From positions 7,378,001 to 7,442,000 of the forward strand of contig NC_046680.1 of assembly GCF_009870125.1 (NCBI RefSeq): a DNA stretch of 64,000 nucleotides. The letters are read 5' to 3'. The translations under genes were made by a program, and so were the position numbers. The notes beneath the pieces were generated by a model that did no database searches, had not been told where the DNA came from, and was given only the letters and a program-made list of their open reading frames with translations. This DNA is from Drosophila pseudoobscura (Eukaryota > Arthropoda > Insecta > Diptera > Drosophilidae). Of the stretch, positions 9,965 to 20,813 are shown piece after piece (positions within the stretch are counted from its first letter, which is position 1; every line of letters starts with the position of its first letter).

Positions 9965-10614
9965 TCCTCTCGAATCGTACTTCAACCTCCGCAACCAGAC
10001 TTCTCGGAGCGTAATTGAACCTCCGCAACTAGACTTCTCGGAGCGTAATTGAACCTCCGCAACCAGACTTCTCGGAGCGTAAGTGAACCTCCGCAACCTG
10101 ACTTCTCGGAGCGTAATTGAACCTCCGCAACCAGACTTTTCGTAGCGTAATTGAACCTCCGCAACTAGACTTCTCGGAGCGTAAATAAACCTCCGCAACT
10201 AGACTTCTTGGAGCGTAATTGAACCTCCGCAACTAGACTTCTCGGAGCGTAAGTAAACCCCCGCAACTAGACTTCTCGGAGCGTAATTGAACCTCCGCAA
10301 CCAGACTTCTCGGAGTGTTTTTGAACCTCCGCAACCACACTTCTTGGAGCGTAATTGAACCTCCGCAACCAGACTTCTGGGAGCGTAAGTGAACCTCCGC
10401 AACCAGACTTCTCGGAGCGTAAGTAAACCTCCGCAACTAGACTTCTCGGAGCGTAATTGAACCTCCGCAACCAGACTTCTCGGAGTGTTTTTGAACCTCC
10501 GCAACCACACTTCTTGGAGCGTAATTGAACCTCCGCAACCACACTTCTTGGAGCGTAATTGAACCTCCGCAAGCACACTTCTTGGAGCGTAATTGAACCT
10601 CCGCAACCGCATTT
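9965..10614. repeat. 34-bp minisatellite, about 19 copies
   Basis: A tandem array of a 34-bp unit containing gacttctcggagcgtaattg followed by aacctccgcaac-y-a. About 19 units fit the interval. Variant units (ggagtgttttt, cttggagcg, agcgtaagt) are interspersed, some in a repeated higher-order pattern: the pair 'ggagtgtttttgaacctccgcaaccacacttcttggag' occurs twice. On the minus strand all three frames stay open over long stretches because the unit lacks stops and 34 is not a multiple of 3; I read this as a by-product and not as coding. Confidence 0.9.
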
Positions 10615-11055
10615 TGTCTGTGATAATTGGTGCTGTGCATAGTCCCTCATTTAGCTAAGCTGGCAGTTCTGTGGTGCAAATGAAAAAATCTAATGATGAG
10701 TGCCTGCCTGTGTTGTAATTTCGTTTGGTCGGTTCTTTTGTTGGATATAACATTATGTTTGGCTGCTCGTTTAACCAGTCGTGTAATATTTGTCCGTTGG
10801 TGTTCATGTGTGTTGGACTATGGTCTGGGATATATATGTGGATGAGTAAATCTTATATGTAAGTATATATATATAACATGAGTTTTCACTGACTAGTGTT
10901 GTATCTAAGACTATTCGGATCGAGGCTATTCAATTTCCTATGATAGAATAACAAATAACTGGCCCCCGATCTGTCAGAGAGAGGCAAGTATTTGTGTTAG
11001 GTATTACTGCGGCCTCCGCCGCCATGGGACTCCATGTTCTGATCGCCCCACTTAC
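10615..11055. other. Unassigned sequence after the minisatellite
   Basis: No recognised element in 10615-10960. At 10961-11055 the minus strand reads as a ~98-bp intron-like segment (gtaagtgggg to ctctctgacag) downstream of the short E2-like exon at 11056-11118, but the sequence after that acceptor does not continue an E2 fold. Confidence 0.4.
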
Positions 11056-11118
11056 CTCCTCGAAGCCAATAAATTCCTCGAACTCTTTCCTGACTCGAGT
11101 TTCTGCTATATTCGCCAT
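11056..11118 (-). pseudogene. First-exon fragment of a UbcD4/UBE2K-like E2 gene
   Basis: The minus strand starts ATG and reads MANIAETRVRKEFEEFIGFE plus E, then a strong GAG|GTAAGT donor. The start and pattern MAN-x-A-x-x-R-x-(K/R)-(K/R)-EF resemble the N-terminus of the UbcD4 / UBE2K class of ubiquitin-conjugating enzymes, where the family has similar residues up to a Glu-Glu pair. The retained donor argues for DNA-level copying rather than a retrocopy. The next acceptor does not lead into recognisable E2 sequence, so this is at best an isolated exon remnant. Confidence 0.4.
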
Positions 11119-11344
11119 GATGCATGTAGATCTGTGTGATCCCAGCACAGTTTCTGATTTCGTATTTGTTTATATTTTCGTCCGACGACAATTGTGTGAC
11201 TGAATTTCTGTACTGTTTCACAACTGACGTTTTATTCTTTTGTTGTCGATTTGGTGTTAAATTGAATGCACAAGGAGGCGGGCATGATGTGCTCTAAAGT
11301 TCTACCCGATACTCTGACTCAGCATAAATATATCGTATGTATTT

Positions 11345-11715
11345 TATCCGCCGGAACCGAGAATGTGATGACTGCTGCATATCCGACGTAAGTGTTCCAT
11401 TGGGGGCACGGTGCGCGGGTGGAGAGGCGCCCGCCGGTTCTGGCGTATGTGAGGTCCAGCGGCGCGCGGCACGCAGCCGCGCAGCGTTCTGGACGTAGAC
11501 GTGGACGGCACAGCCTTGAGACTTCGCAGCCAGTATCCGCCCACAAAGCGCCCCGTGACGGGTGGGTTGCCCACGGCCTCCGCTGCGGGCGTCGCCGTGC
11601 CGCCGGGTGTGGTGCCACGCCGAGCAGTCGCCATCTTGGTCGAAGCAGCAGCCTTCGGTTTGCTCTGGGGCTTGAATAAAATCCAAAAACCAACGCTAAC
11701 AAAATTGTTATTTTG
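11345..11715. other. GC-rich unassigned island
   Basis: A markedly GC-rich stretch inside otherwise AT-rich repeats. Both strands stay open over more than 90 codons in several frames, as expected from composition alone. I could not match any frame to a family. It may be a fragment of a coding or 5' UTR sequence carried in by the same events that brought the E2 fragments. Confidence 0.35.
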
Positions 11716-11789
11716 ATCTCCTGAAATACACTCTGACTGCACTGACTGGCACGATTCCTGGCAATTTGTGGGCACAAATCTGAGTACTC

Positions 11790-11891
11790 TGTCGATCTGT
11801 GGATGCCACAGATTTTCGCCCTTTGTGGGGGCGGAAGTGGGCGGGGCAAAGTTTGGAAATATTTTTGTAGCAGTGACATATCACAGAAGTC
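11790..11891 (-). mobile_element. DINE-1/mini-me fragment
   Basis: About 100 bp matching the first internal unit of the DINE-1 copies in this window: gatgccacagattttcgccc, tgggggcggaagtgggcggg, and gcagtgacat at the far end. Neither terminus of the element is present. Its right edge coincides with the truncation of the E2-like frame at 11893. Confidence 0.7.
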
Positions 11892-11892
11892 A

Positions 11893-12120
11893 GAAGCGTG
11901 CCAAGCGGTCGTACTTCTCGCGGTCTTCCTTGAACATGGCGGCCGCGGCGGACATCATGCGGCTGTCCCTAATGGGGTCCGACAGCAGCGATTGGATGGA
12001 GAGCAGAATCTTGTCCACGGTCAGGACCGGCGACCAGGATGAGCTCAGAATGTCCACATGGATTCTGCCTTCGGCTATGTTGCAGTGATATATCTTCGTG
12101 AGGAATTTCAAAACCGGTGG
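11893..12120 (-). pseudogene. Truncated ubiquitin-conjugating enzyme (E2) fragment
   Basis: About 75 codons on the minus strand match the second half of an E2 fold: PPVLKFLTKIYHCNI, then SSWSPVLTVDKILLSIQSLL, then EDREKYDRLARF. These correspond to the family blocks PPKVxFxTxIYHPNI, WSPALTxxxVLLSIxSLL and DREKYxxxARxWTxKYA. The catalytic cysteine of the family GxICLDIL block is replaced (GRIHVDIL), although a Cys now sits in the IYHCNI block. A stop lies just upstream of the PPV start, and the C-terminal WTxKYA part is lost where the DINE-1 fragment begins. It looks like a dead copy related to the UbcD1/UbcD2 class. Confidence 0.65.
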
Positions 12121-12389
12121 TCAGCTTTTTGGTCGCTCATGCAACATCTTGGTATTGTATAGTCTTTGGTATTGTATATATATATATATATAAAATATCT
12201 TATGTACATAAATATTAAAGATTATTACATTCGTATATTGCATGAGGATTTTCAAAATTACTGTTGTCTTAATGTTGTCTTTATAATTGAATTAGAAAAT
12301 TTATGGGTATTGTCCATGAGAGTATTCAAGGTGCGACCCGCATCAAAATTTGTACTTTGCAGATTCCCGTCGGAAAGCGCGCGATTGAC
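12121..12389. other. AT-rich spacer before the right inverted arm
   Basis: Contains a (TA)n run at about 12176-12193. No gene or element is recognised. Confidence 0.4.
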
Positions 12390-12833
12390 AAATCAAACAA
12401 ATAACAGCTTTTATTTTGTTTCCCGCGCCTTAGTGTACCATACCCCCACCCCCTGCCCATTCTTCATTTATGTTGTGGCGGTAGGTCAGTCCATCAAAAG
12501 ACCCGAAACAAGAACCAAACTCAAATTTCAGTTCTAGCGGCCAGCAATAGTAAAAACACACACACGCAAAGTACGTGAGAATACATGTGCACCCATACAC
12601 TAAAACATGCTGGTGGCAAAACAGATCAGACCTGAGAGAGTTCAAAAAATCTGAAAAAACATACAATCACATATTTTTGTCGAAACATATTGCGTGTGTA
12701 CTAACACATGCAAAGATGTTCTCTCTGCGCTCTCTCTCTCATGATGACGTCACTCTGGGGTACGGATAGCGCAAGCCGGTGTGTGACACTTTCGTTGTAT
12801 GAACTGGCACATCTATATACTGTATGGTTAGTG
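12390..12833 (-). repeat. Right arm of the ~440-bp inverted duplication
   Basis: The reverse-strand counterpart of 4918-5357. It keeps a perfect TGACGTCA palindrome (within atgatgacgtcactc) where the left arm reads tgacgttatca. The two arms enclose about 7 kb of repeats and gene fragments and sit upstream of Panx on one side and upstream of the glycogen debranching enzyme on the other. Confidence 0.85.
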
Positions 12834-13133
12834 ATAGAACCTTCAGCCCTGTCCACATAATTTTATTCGATTAATGAATCATTACAAGATTGGCTAATTT
12901 TAAGTTATTATCTTTATTGCGTTCCTTATAAAACAAGGTGGCTAACAAATATTGGCATAAATAAACGAATTTTAAAAAATCTGGCGTAATTCGAGTAAAA
13001 TTTATTCTGACAATGCTATCACTTAATGCTAACTATTGGCTAAGTTGTTTTGTTGTCCAAAAAAGTATAAACACAGAGTGTTTTGACAAGAAAATGTGCT
13101 CCCGCACATACATTCATGCGCGTACCTGTAAAC

Positions 13134-13830
13134 CAGTGCTGCCATTTAAGCTTATTTTAATTTGTATCATTTTTATCGAGAAATCGGACAAAACTCATAT
13201 TTGTTGTTCGTATTTCGGTATATCATGCAATTTTGTGTATGGTAATTTTTCGTTGATAAGTTTTGGGCACACTACCTGTTTGCACATAAACAATACAATG
13301 CCGAATGTGTGTTATAAGCAAAATTTCCGAGATTTGTGGTTAAACGTTGACGAATTTAAGGAGTGCCAACTGACCCCAAGGAAACGTACTGCTGCCTTTG
13401 TAAGGCAACAATTGGGGCCAAGTTGCGCGAGTTACCGCAGCATGCGTTGACTAAAAAACACATTGCGTCCAATGCAAGCATGGCACAAAGTAGCAAAATA
13501 CCTTTTATAAGGAAGGTAGAGGAGCAGGAGGTATGATAGCAGAATGATACATATTCATCTGGACTGCGACGTCATGGCAAATGTTGCCATAACTACAAAC
13601 TTCCTACCAAATACATTTCTTTAATAACATCATCCGTCAAATATTCGGAATTTTATAGTGGAGTGGATGAAATCCTTTCATTTCTTTGGTTAAAAATGTT
13701 CAATTATATCTTATTTTTATGTGTTTTTATGGTTAGCTTATTTTAAAGTTTTTTTTTTTAATTTTTAGCTTATTTTAGCTTTTTTTTCGTGAATCTAGCT
13801 TATGGTGGCTCTCAAAATCTGGCAGCACTG
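13134..13830 (+). mobile_element. Non-autonomous hAT element with 8-bp target duplication
   Basis: A 697-bp element bounded by perfect 11-bp terminal inverted repeats (CAGTGCTGCCA at 13134, TGGCAGCACTG ending at 13830) and flanked on both sides by the 8-bp duplication CTGTAAAC (13126-13133 and 13831-13838). An 8-bp duplication with CAG-type termini is the hAT signature. The interior holds a frameshifted relic of a zinc-finger domain: FRDLWLNVDEFKE, then in another frame (from 13363) VPTDPKETYCCLCKATIGAK and the ligand block QHALTKKHI, ending in a stop at about 13534. No transposase core is present, so it could have moved only with proteins supplied in trans. Confidence 0.9.
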
Positions 13831-13838
13831 CTGTAAAC

Positions 13839-14745
13839 ATTGACGACCAGCTGTTTTTTGTTTATCTCGCTATCTCGTTCTATCTTGCTCTTCTCCCAAA
13901 GGTCACCTTGAGCCTAATAAAATCGAATCAGAGCTGACGTTTTGTTGGTAATGTAAAAGTTCTGTCTGTCGTTTTTCATTACAACGCACGCACAAAAGTA
14001 ACAAAGTTTTCAAAATTAAAATTTGTATCTAAATCGAATCAAGCGGAATATACATAGTAAAATAAATATACATTTATATAGATAAACAAATTTCCCAAGT
14101 GTGAATGCTTCTAATAGTGTCAAGAGCAATCTCGTCAGTTGAACAATTCAGCAGAGAGAGTGCTGTTAAACTCGTACTTTGTTTAATCTCTTCGATATAG
14201 TGCGATTGAAGATCCAAGAAATATAATGATGCCATCTACCGGCGAAAATTGTGCACTTGAATTCCTTGACCCACATCCCCATGCAAACATGCATACGCAC
14301 ATATGTACGTATACACTCGTGCAAATGTGTGTGTATATGCATGTTTGAGTTAAAAATAATATTATTCCCTGACCCCCTAATAAAATTTCAATGTTGATAA
14401 GGCTGCGATTCGCCAATACCTTTAATTGAGTTCTAGTAGAACCGAACACGTAGGCGCCACATGTCAATAATGCAATGATCCAATCATCCCACACCCATGG
14501 GCGTAGGCTTTGCATTCAGATTCCCTCCAGTACAGCTCCATTGAATGGCCCCTGCCGCAGACGCCCCACTAGATCATGATTATAAAATGTTTTCATCATG
14601 CTTGATTAGAGATTACACATCGGTGGTGTTGCTAACATTCCTTGACGCTTCAGTAGCGCTGACGGCGGCCGGCGTCAAACACGAGTAAAAAACATTGCCA
14701 AAAAATTCAATTTGCAGCAGCATCTGCGGGTTCTTCGTTGTGATA
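13839..14745. other. Upstream region of the glycogen debranching enzyme
   Basis: No coding sequence is supported. The region is AT-rich to about 14100 and includes a run of tacgtatgcac-type repeats at 14280-14345. It becomes GC-richer near 14640-14680, where the 5' leader of the long debrancher isoform probably starts. Confidence 0.4.
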
Positions 14746-17700
14746 ATGGTGTTAGAAGGGTTCTGCAGGAGCGTCCTGCGCTATGTGTACGCACTGCTCC
14801 AGTTCTTGATGCGCTATCATGCCTTTCGCTGGCTCGTCGATTTAGTGGATTTGCAAGCGGTTGATAAGGTACATCGCGAGAATGCTCTGTTACAACAAAG
14901 AGGAGAAGAAGAACAACCCGGGGAACCAGAAGAAGAAGAGAAAGTACAGCGACAGAAGCAGCAGCAGCAGCAACAGCGGCAGAATGAAGCAACAGTTGTC
15001 GCCGGCAAAACAACGAAAACAAAACCAGATTCAGTCGCGATTAGTGCAATGGGAAATGCAGGCAGTGCTTCTATTCGTGAGCCCGTATCAAATCGAACCA
15101 CCCGCCACAGTGAGGTATTATCGCTAATTCGGATTGTAATTGGGATGCACTCACTACCCCGTGTGCATCCCATAACTATGTGTGTCCTATCTAATCTGGG
15201 TGCTCTGCTGGAAACGAGCATAGACCCAGTCTGAGGTCCAGTTTCAGTCGCCAATAAAAGGCACTAACTGCTCCCATCGATGCTGCAGTCTGTGCCGTGT
15301 GCTCCTTGTGTGTTAGTTACAGTTACTAAAAGTGTGCCCCGATTAATTAAACAGATTCTATTGCAAAATTCTACTTGCACTGTGGTGGTGTTTTAACAAA
15401 TTGCCTTTGTGTGTGCGTCACCGATTACAATTTACATACATATGTACATACATAGTCATATACAGTAGCTACATAAAGGTGATAAGCCTAGTAGATTATA
15501 TAATGCTTGCTTCCTGATTCCCGTAGATGAGTACCATGGGCGAAGATACGGAATCGCACAGCATACCCATAAGTGAAGGACAGAACGCTGAGCATGTGCT
15601 GTACCGCCTGAAGCGGGGCACCCGGCTGGACGTGCACCCGGACGCCTCGTTGCTGGGAAAGAAGATCGTCCTGTACACTAACTATCCCGCCGAGGGCCAG
15701 AAGTTCGTGCGCACCGACTACCGTGTCCTGGGATGGCAGCTGAAAAATGGCAAACAGATCACGACTGTCATGCATCCGGAGGCTCATGTGGTGGACACGG
15801 ATATCCACAGTCAGCTGCAGCTGAAACTGTCCGGAACGTATCACTTCTACTTCCGCTATGTTGAGCGGTAAGCCTATTAGTGGATAGTCCACTATCCATC
15901 AGCCATTATCCATTCGAAATTAATTTTAAATTCTCTTTGTTTACAGAGCAGACACCGGAAGTGCAGGAGCCGATGGGGCTCTCTATGTCCAGGTGGAGCC
16001 CACCCTTCATGTGGGGCCGCCGGGGGCACAAAAGACAATACCTCTGAATTCGGTGCGCTGCCAGACGGTGCTAACCAAGCTACTGGGACCACTCAGCAGC
16101 TGGGAGCCAAAGTTGCGCGTGGCCAAGGAGGCCGGCTACAATGTGATTCACTTCACACCCATCCAGGAGTTGGGCGGCTCGCGCTCCGCCTACTCGCTGC
16201 GGGATCAGCTGAAAGTCAACCCAAGCTTCGCAAGCAAGAAGGGCGACAAGGTTACCTTCCAGGACGTGGAGAAGATCATCAAGAAGTGTCGCCAGGAGTG
16301 GGGCGTAAGGAAATGCAATACCATCAAATGTGCTTCACCTCCATCTCAGTCTGGGCTCTTGTCCGTTTCAGGTGGCCTCCATCTGCGACATTGTGCTGAA
16401 TCACACGGCCAACGAGTCGGAGTGGCTGCTCCAGCATCCGGATGCCACCTACTCGTGCGCCTCGTGTCCGTACCTGCGGCCAGCCTTCCTGCTGGACGCC
16501 GCCCTGGCCCAGTGCGGAGCCGACATCGCTGCCGGCAGCCTGGAGCATGTGGGCGTGCCTCTGGTTATCGATCAGGAGTGCCATTTGGAAGCTTTAAAGT
16601 ACCAGTTGCATAACGCCTACCTATCCAAGGTCAATATACACGAGCTGTATCAGTGCGACGTGATGCAGTATGTGAACAACTTCATGAACCAGGTGCGTAC
16701 TCGCGAGCCGCCCAAGAACGTGGCCAACGAGTCGCGTTTCCAGGAGATCCAGCTGATACAGGACCCGGCATATCGACGCTTGGGTAGCACCATCAATTTC
16801 GAGCTGGCGCTGGAGATCTTTAATGCTTTCCATGGCGATTGTTTCGATGAGGAGTCACGCTTCCGCAAGTGCGCCGAGACCCTGCGCCACCACCTGGACG
16901 GCCTCAACGATCGCGTGCGGGCCGAGATCCAAGGCTATCTGAACTACGCCGTCGACAATTGCCTGGCCGGCATCCGATACGAGCGAGTTCAGGGCGACGG
17001 TCCCAGAGTGCGCGAAATATCAGAAAAGCACTCTGTCTTTATGACCTACTTCACCCACACGGGCACCCTGGGCAAGACGCTGCCCGAGATCGAGGCCGAT
17101 ATGTACACCAAGCCGGGCGAATTCTTTATGGCCCACAACGGCTGGGTCATGGGCTCTAGCGATCCATTGCTTGACTTTGCCGAGGAGCAGCCGGGACGTG
17201 CCAATGTCTACCTCAAGCGAGAGCTCATTGCCTGGGGCGACAGCGTGAAGCTCCGTTTTGGCAAGCGGCCAGAGGATAGCCCCTACCTGTGGAAGCACAT
17301 GACCGAGTATGTGGAGACGACGGCCCGCATATTCGATGGAGTCCGGCTGGACAACTGCCACTCGACGCCGCTGCACGTGGCTGAGTACCTGCTGGACGCG
17401 GCGCGGAAGATCAACCCCGAACTGTATGTGGTGGCCGAGCTGTTCACCAACTCCGATGGAACCGACAATGTGTTCGTCAATCGCCTGGGCATCACATCCC
17501 TAATTCGCGAAGCCCTTTCGGCCTGGGACTCGCACGAGCAGGGCCGTCTGGTCTATCGGTATGGCGGTGCGCCAGTCGGTGGCTTCTATCCGAATCCCAC
17601 GCGTCATGAGGCGTCCAGCGTTGCACACGCCCTGTTCATGGACCTCACCCACGACAATCCATCGGCCGTGGAAAAACGGTCCGTCTACGATCTGCTGCCC

Positions 17701-20568
17701 TCGTCTGCTCTGGTCTCCATGGCCTGCTGTGCCACCGGCAGCAATCGTGGCTACGACGAACTGGTTCCACATCATGTGAGCATCATAATAGGAAGGAGTA
17801 TCAAGCACTGATATACTAATTATAGAATTTAATCATTTCTTCTGCAGATCCATGTCGTCGACGAACAGCGTTTATACCAGGAATGGGGCAAGGGCGTGGA
17901 CTCCAAGTCCGGCATTATGGGAGCTAAGCGAGCGCTGAATCTGCTGCACGGACAGCTGGCCGAAGAGGGATTTACTCAGGTGTATGTGGACCAAATGGAC
18001 CCCAATGTGGTGGCTGTCACCCGGCATTCCCCGATCACCCATCAGTCGGTCATTCTGGTGGCTCACACGGCCTTCGGGTATCCGAATCCGAATGCCGGAC
18101 CTACTGGCATCGGACCGTTGCGCTTTGACGGCGTTTTGGACGAGATCATCCTGGAGGCCAGCCTGACCATGAAGAGCGACAAGCCCTTCGATCGTCCCGC
18201 TCCCTTTAAGAAGGATCCCAATGTGTTGAACGGCTTCACCCAGTTCGAACTGAGCCTGCAGGAGCACATCCCGCTCAGCAAGTCGACCGTCTTTCAGACC
18301 CATGCCAATGTCGATGGCAACAACACGGTGCTGAACTTTGTTAACCTTCGGCCTGGCACAGTGGTAGCCATTCGAGTGTCCATGCATCCCGGACCCCGCA
18401 TCAGCTTCGACAGGCTGCAGAAGCTGACAAATGCCTTGCGCCTGGGATCGGGGGCTGAGTGGTCAGAGCTGCAGGGGATCGTATCCAAACTGGATTTGGT
18501 GGCGCTGAGTGCCGCCCTCTTTCAATGTGACGACGAGGAACGTGCCCAAGGCACAGGTGGCTCCGCCTACGATATACCCAACTTTGGGCGCATTGTCTAC
18601 TGTGGCCTCCAGGGCTTTGTTTCACTGCTGACGGAGATATCGCCACACAATGATCTGGGCCACCCGCTGTGCACTAATTTACGCGACGGCAACTGGATGA
18701 TGGGTAACTATAAACTATAGAGACACGCAAACGAATAGGATTCGTTCGATTAATATTTATTTCCCTTTAGATTACATGGCCGATCGCCTGACCAACTTCG
18801 AGGATTTAAAGCCGCTCTCCGTCTGGCTGAAGGCCGCCTTCGAGCCTCTGAAGAATATACCACGCTACCTCATTCCCTGCTATTTCGATGCCATTGTCAG
18901 CGGGGTCTACAACGTGCTCCTCAACCAGGTCAACGAACTGATGCCAGAGTATGTCTAACCCGATTATCGATTTGTGTCTCTTGTCAATATTACTTTATTA
19001 TATCAACAGTTTCATTAAGAACGGCCACAGTTTCACTCAGTCCCTGGCCCTCTCCACGTTGCAGTTCCTTTCCGTCTGCAAGTCCGCCAATCTGCCAGGC
19101 TTCAGTCATGCCATCAATCCACCAAAGCCACCGAAACAATGTGTTACACTCTCTGCTGGACTGCCGCATTTCTCCACTGGTAGGAGTTCAGGCCACCTAC
19201 TCCTGTGTGCCCAGGGATCTCACATCCTCTCGCTTTATCTCCACAGGTTACATGCGCTGCTGGGGCCGTGATACCTTCATCGCCCTGCGTGGATCGATGT
19301 TCCTGACTGGGCGTTTCAACGAAGCTCGATACATCATTATTGGATTCGGCCAGACCTTGAGACATGGTCTCATACCCAATCTCTTGGACAGCGGGAGCAA
19401 GCCGCGCTACAACTGCCGCGATGCCGTCTGGTGGTGGATGTACTCCATCAGGCAGTACGTGGAGGAGGCTCCCAAGGGAAGCGAGATACTGAAGGACAAG
19501 GTGTCGCGCCTCTTTCCCTACGACGATGCCGATGCACATGCCCCAGGGGCCTTCGATCAGCTGCTCATCGATGTGATGCAGGAGGCGCTGCAGGTGCATT
19601 TCCAGGGACTGCAATATCGCGAACGCAACGCGGGCCGTGAGATAGATGAGCATATGGTGGACCAGGGATTCAACAATCACATTGGAGTGCATCCGGAAAC
19701 TGGCTTTGTGTTTGGCGGAAACAACTTTAATGCCGGCACGTGGATGGACAAGATGGGCTCGTCGCAGAAGGCCGGCAACAAGGGGCGGCCGAGCACCCCA
19801 CGCGATGGATCCGCTGTGGAGTTGATTGGCCTCCAATATTCTGTATTGCGCTTCATGCAGGGCCTGGCCGAAAAGGAGGCCATCCCGTACACGGGTGTGG
19901 ATCGCAAGGGGCCGTCAGGTGAGTTGACAAAGTGGAGCTACAAGGAGTGGGCAGATCGCATCAAGGACAACTTCGATCGCCATTTCTTTGTCCCGGAGTC
20001 AGAGACATGTTCCTTGGCAAACAAGAGGTTCATCTACAAGGACAGCTACGGCGCAACCCAGAGCTGGACAGACTATCAGCTCCGTTGTAACTTCCCCATC
20101 ACACTGACCGTCGCTTCGGAGCTTTGCAATCCGCAGAACGCCTGGCGTGCTCTGGAGCTGGCCAAGCAGTACCTGCTTGGACCACTGGGCATGAAGACAC
20201 TGGATCCCGAGGACTGGAACTACAGGGCTAACTATGATAACTCCAACGACTCGACGGATTGCACCGTTGCCCATGGATCCAACTACCACCAGGGACCCGA
20301 GTGGGTATGGCCCATTGGCTTCTACCTGCGGGCTCGTCTCATCTTCGCCAAAAAGTGCGGCCATCTAGATGAAACCATTGCTGAGACCTGGGCCATTCTG
20401 CGGGCCCATCTCCGTGAGATGCAGACCTCCCACTGGCGTGGCCTGCCCGAGCTGACCAACGACAATGGCTCCTACTGCGGCGACTCCTGCCGCACCCAGG
20501 CCTGGAGCGTGGCCGCCATTCTCGAGGTTCTCTACGATCTGCACGCCCTAGGAGCGGACGTAGCTTAG
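14746..20568 (+). CDS. AGL: Glycogen debranching enzyme (AGL)
   Basis: A bifunctional cytosolic enzyme that removes glycogen branch points: 4-alpha-glucanotransferase in the N-terminal half and amylo-1,6-glucosidase in the C-terminal half. Coding exons: 15527-15867, 15947-16304, 16372-17775, 17848-18703, 18771-18948, 19010-19179 and 19247-20568 (1542 residues, close to the ~1530 of the human enzyme). Visible transferase motifs: ASICDIVLNHTANES, the nucleophile block GVRLDNCHSTP and the acid/base block YVVAELFTN. Visible glucosidase motifs: GYMRCWGRDTFIALRG and SKPRYNCRDAVWWWMYSI, then a C-terminal NGSYCGDSCRTQAWS. An upstream exon (14746-15114, 123 codons) ends at GAG|GTATTA in phase 0 and would join exactly at the ATG at 15527, giving a 1665-residue isoform; otherwise translation starts at that ATG. 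All phases close. Known as CG9485 in D. melanogaster, from memory. Confidence 0.95.
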
Positions 20569-20813
20569 AGCTCTCTAAACGTCAAACCACTCTACCTGCA
20601 AGCACATATGCATACTCATACTCAAGCTGTTAGTTGCTACCAAAACTGTTATTAGTGTTACATTTGATAATTATACGCGAGAATTCAGAATGTCGCTAGA
20701 TTCGTTACCAGATCCCGAGTGTGGTGGATCGTCCTTTGGTATATCTCCATTCTATTAAAGTTTAAACTGTTTTTAATCTATGACTTGGAGTTCACTTGCT
20801 TGGCGTGTTAGGA
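20569..20813. other. Convergent 3' region
   Basis: The 3' ends of AGL (plus) and the small proline-rich gene (minus) face each other here. A plus-strand ATTAAA lies at 20754-20759, a plausible poly(A) signal for AGL. Confidence 0.45.

Noticed and set aside
9982-10650. Minus-strand frames of up to ~137 codons with MRRFNYAPRSLVAEV repeats
   Set aside because: They are products of the 34-bp minisatellite; all frames are open because the unit lacks stops.
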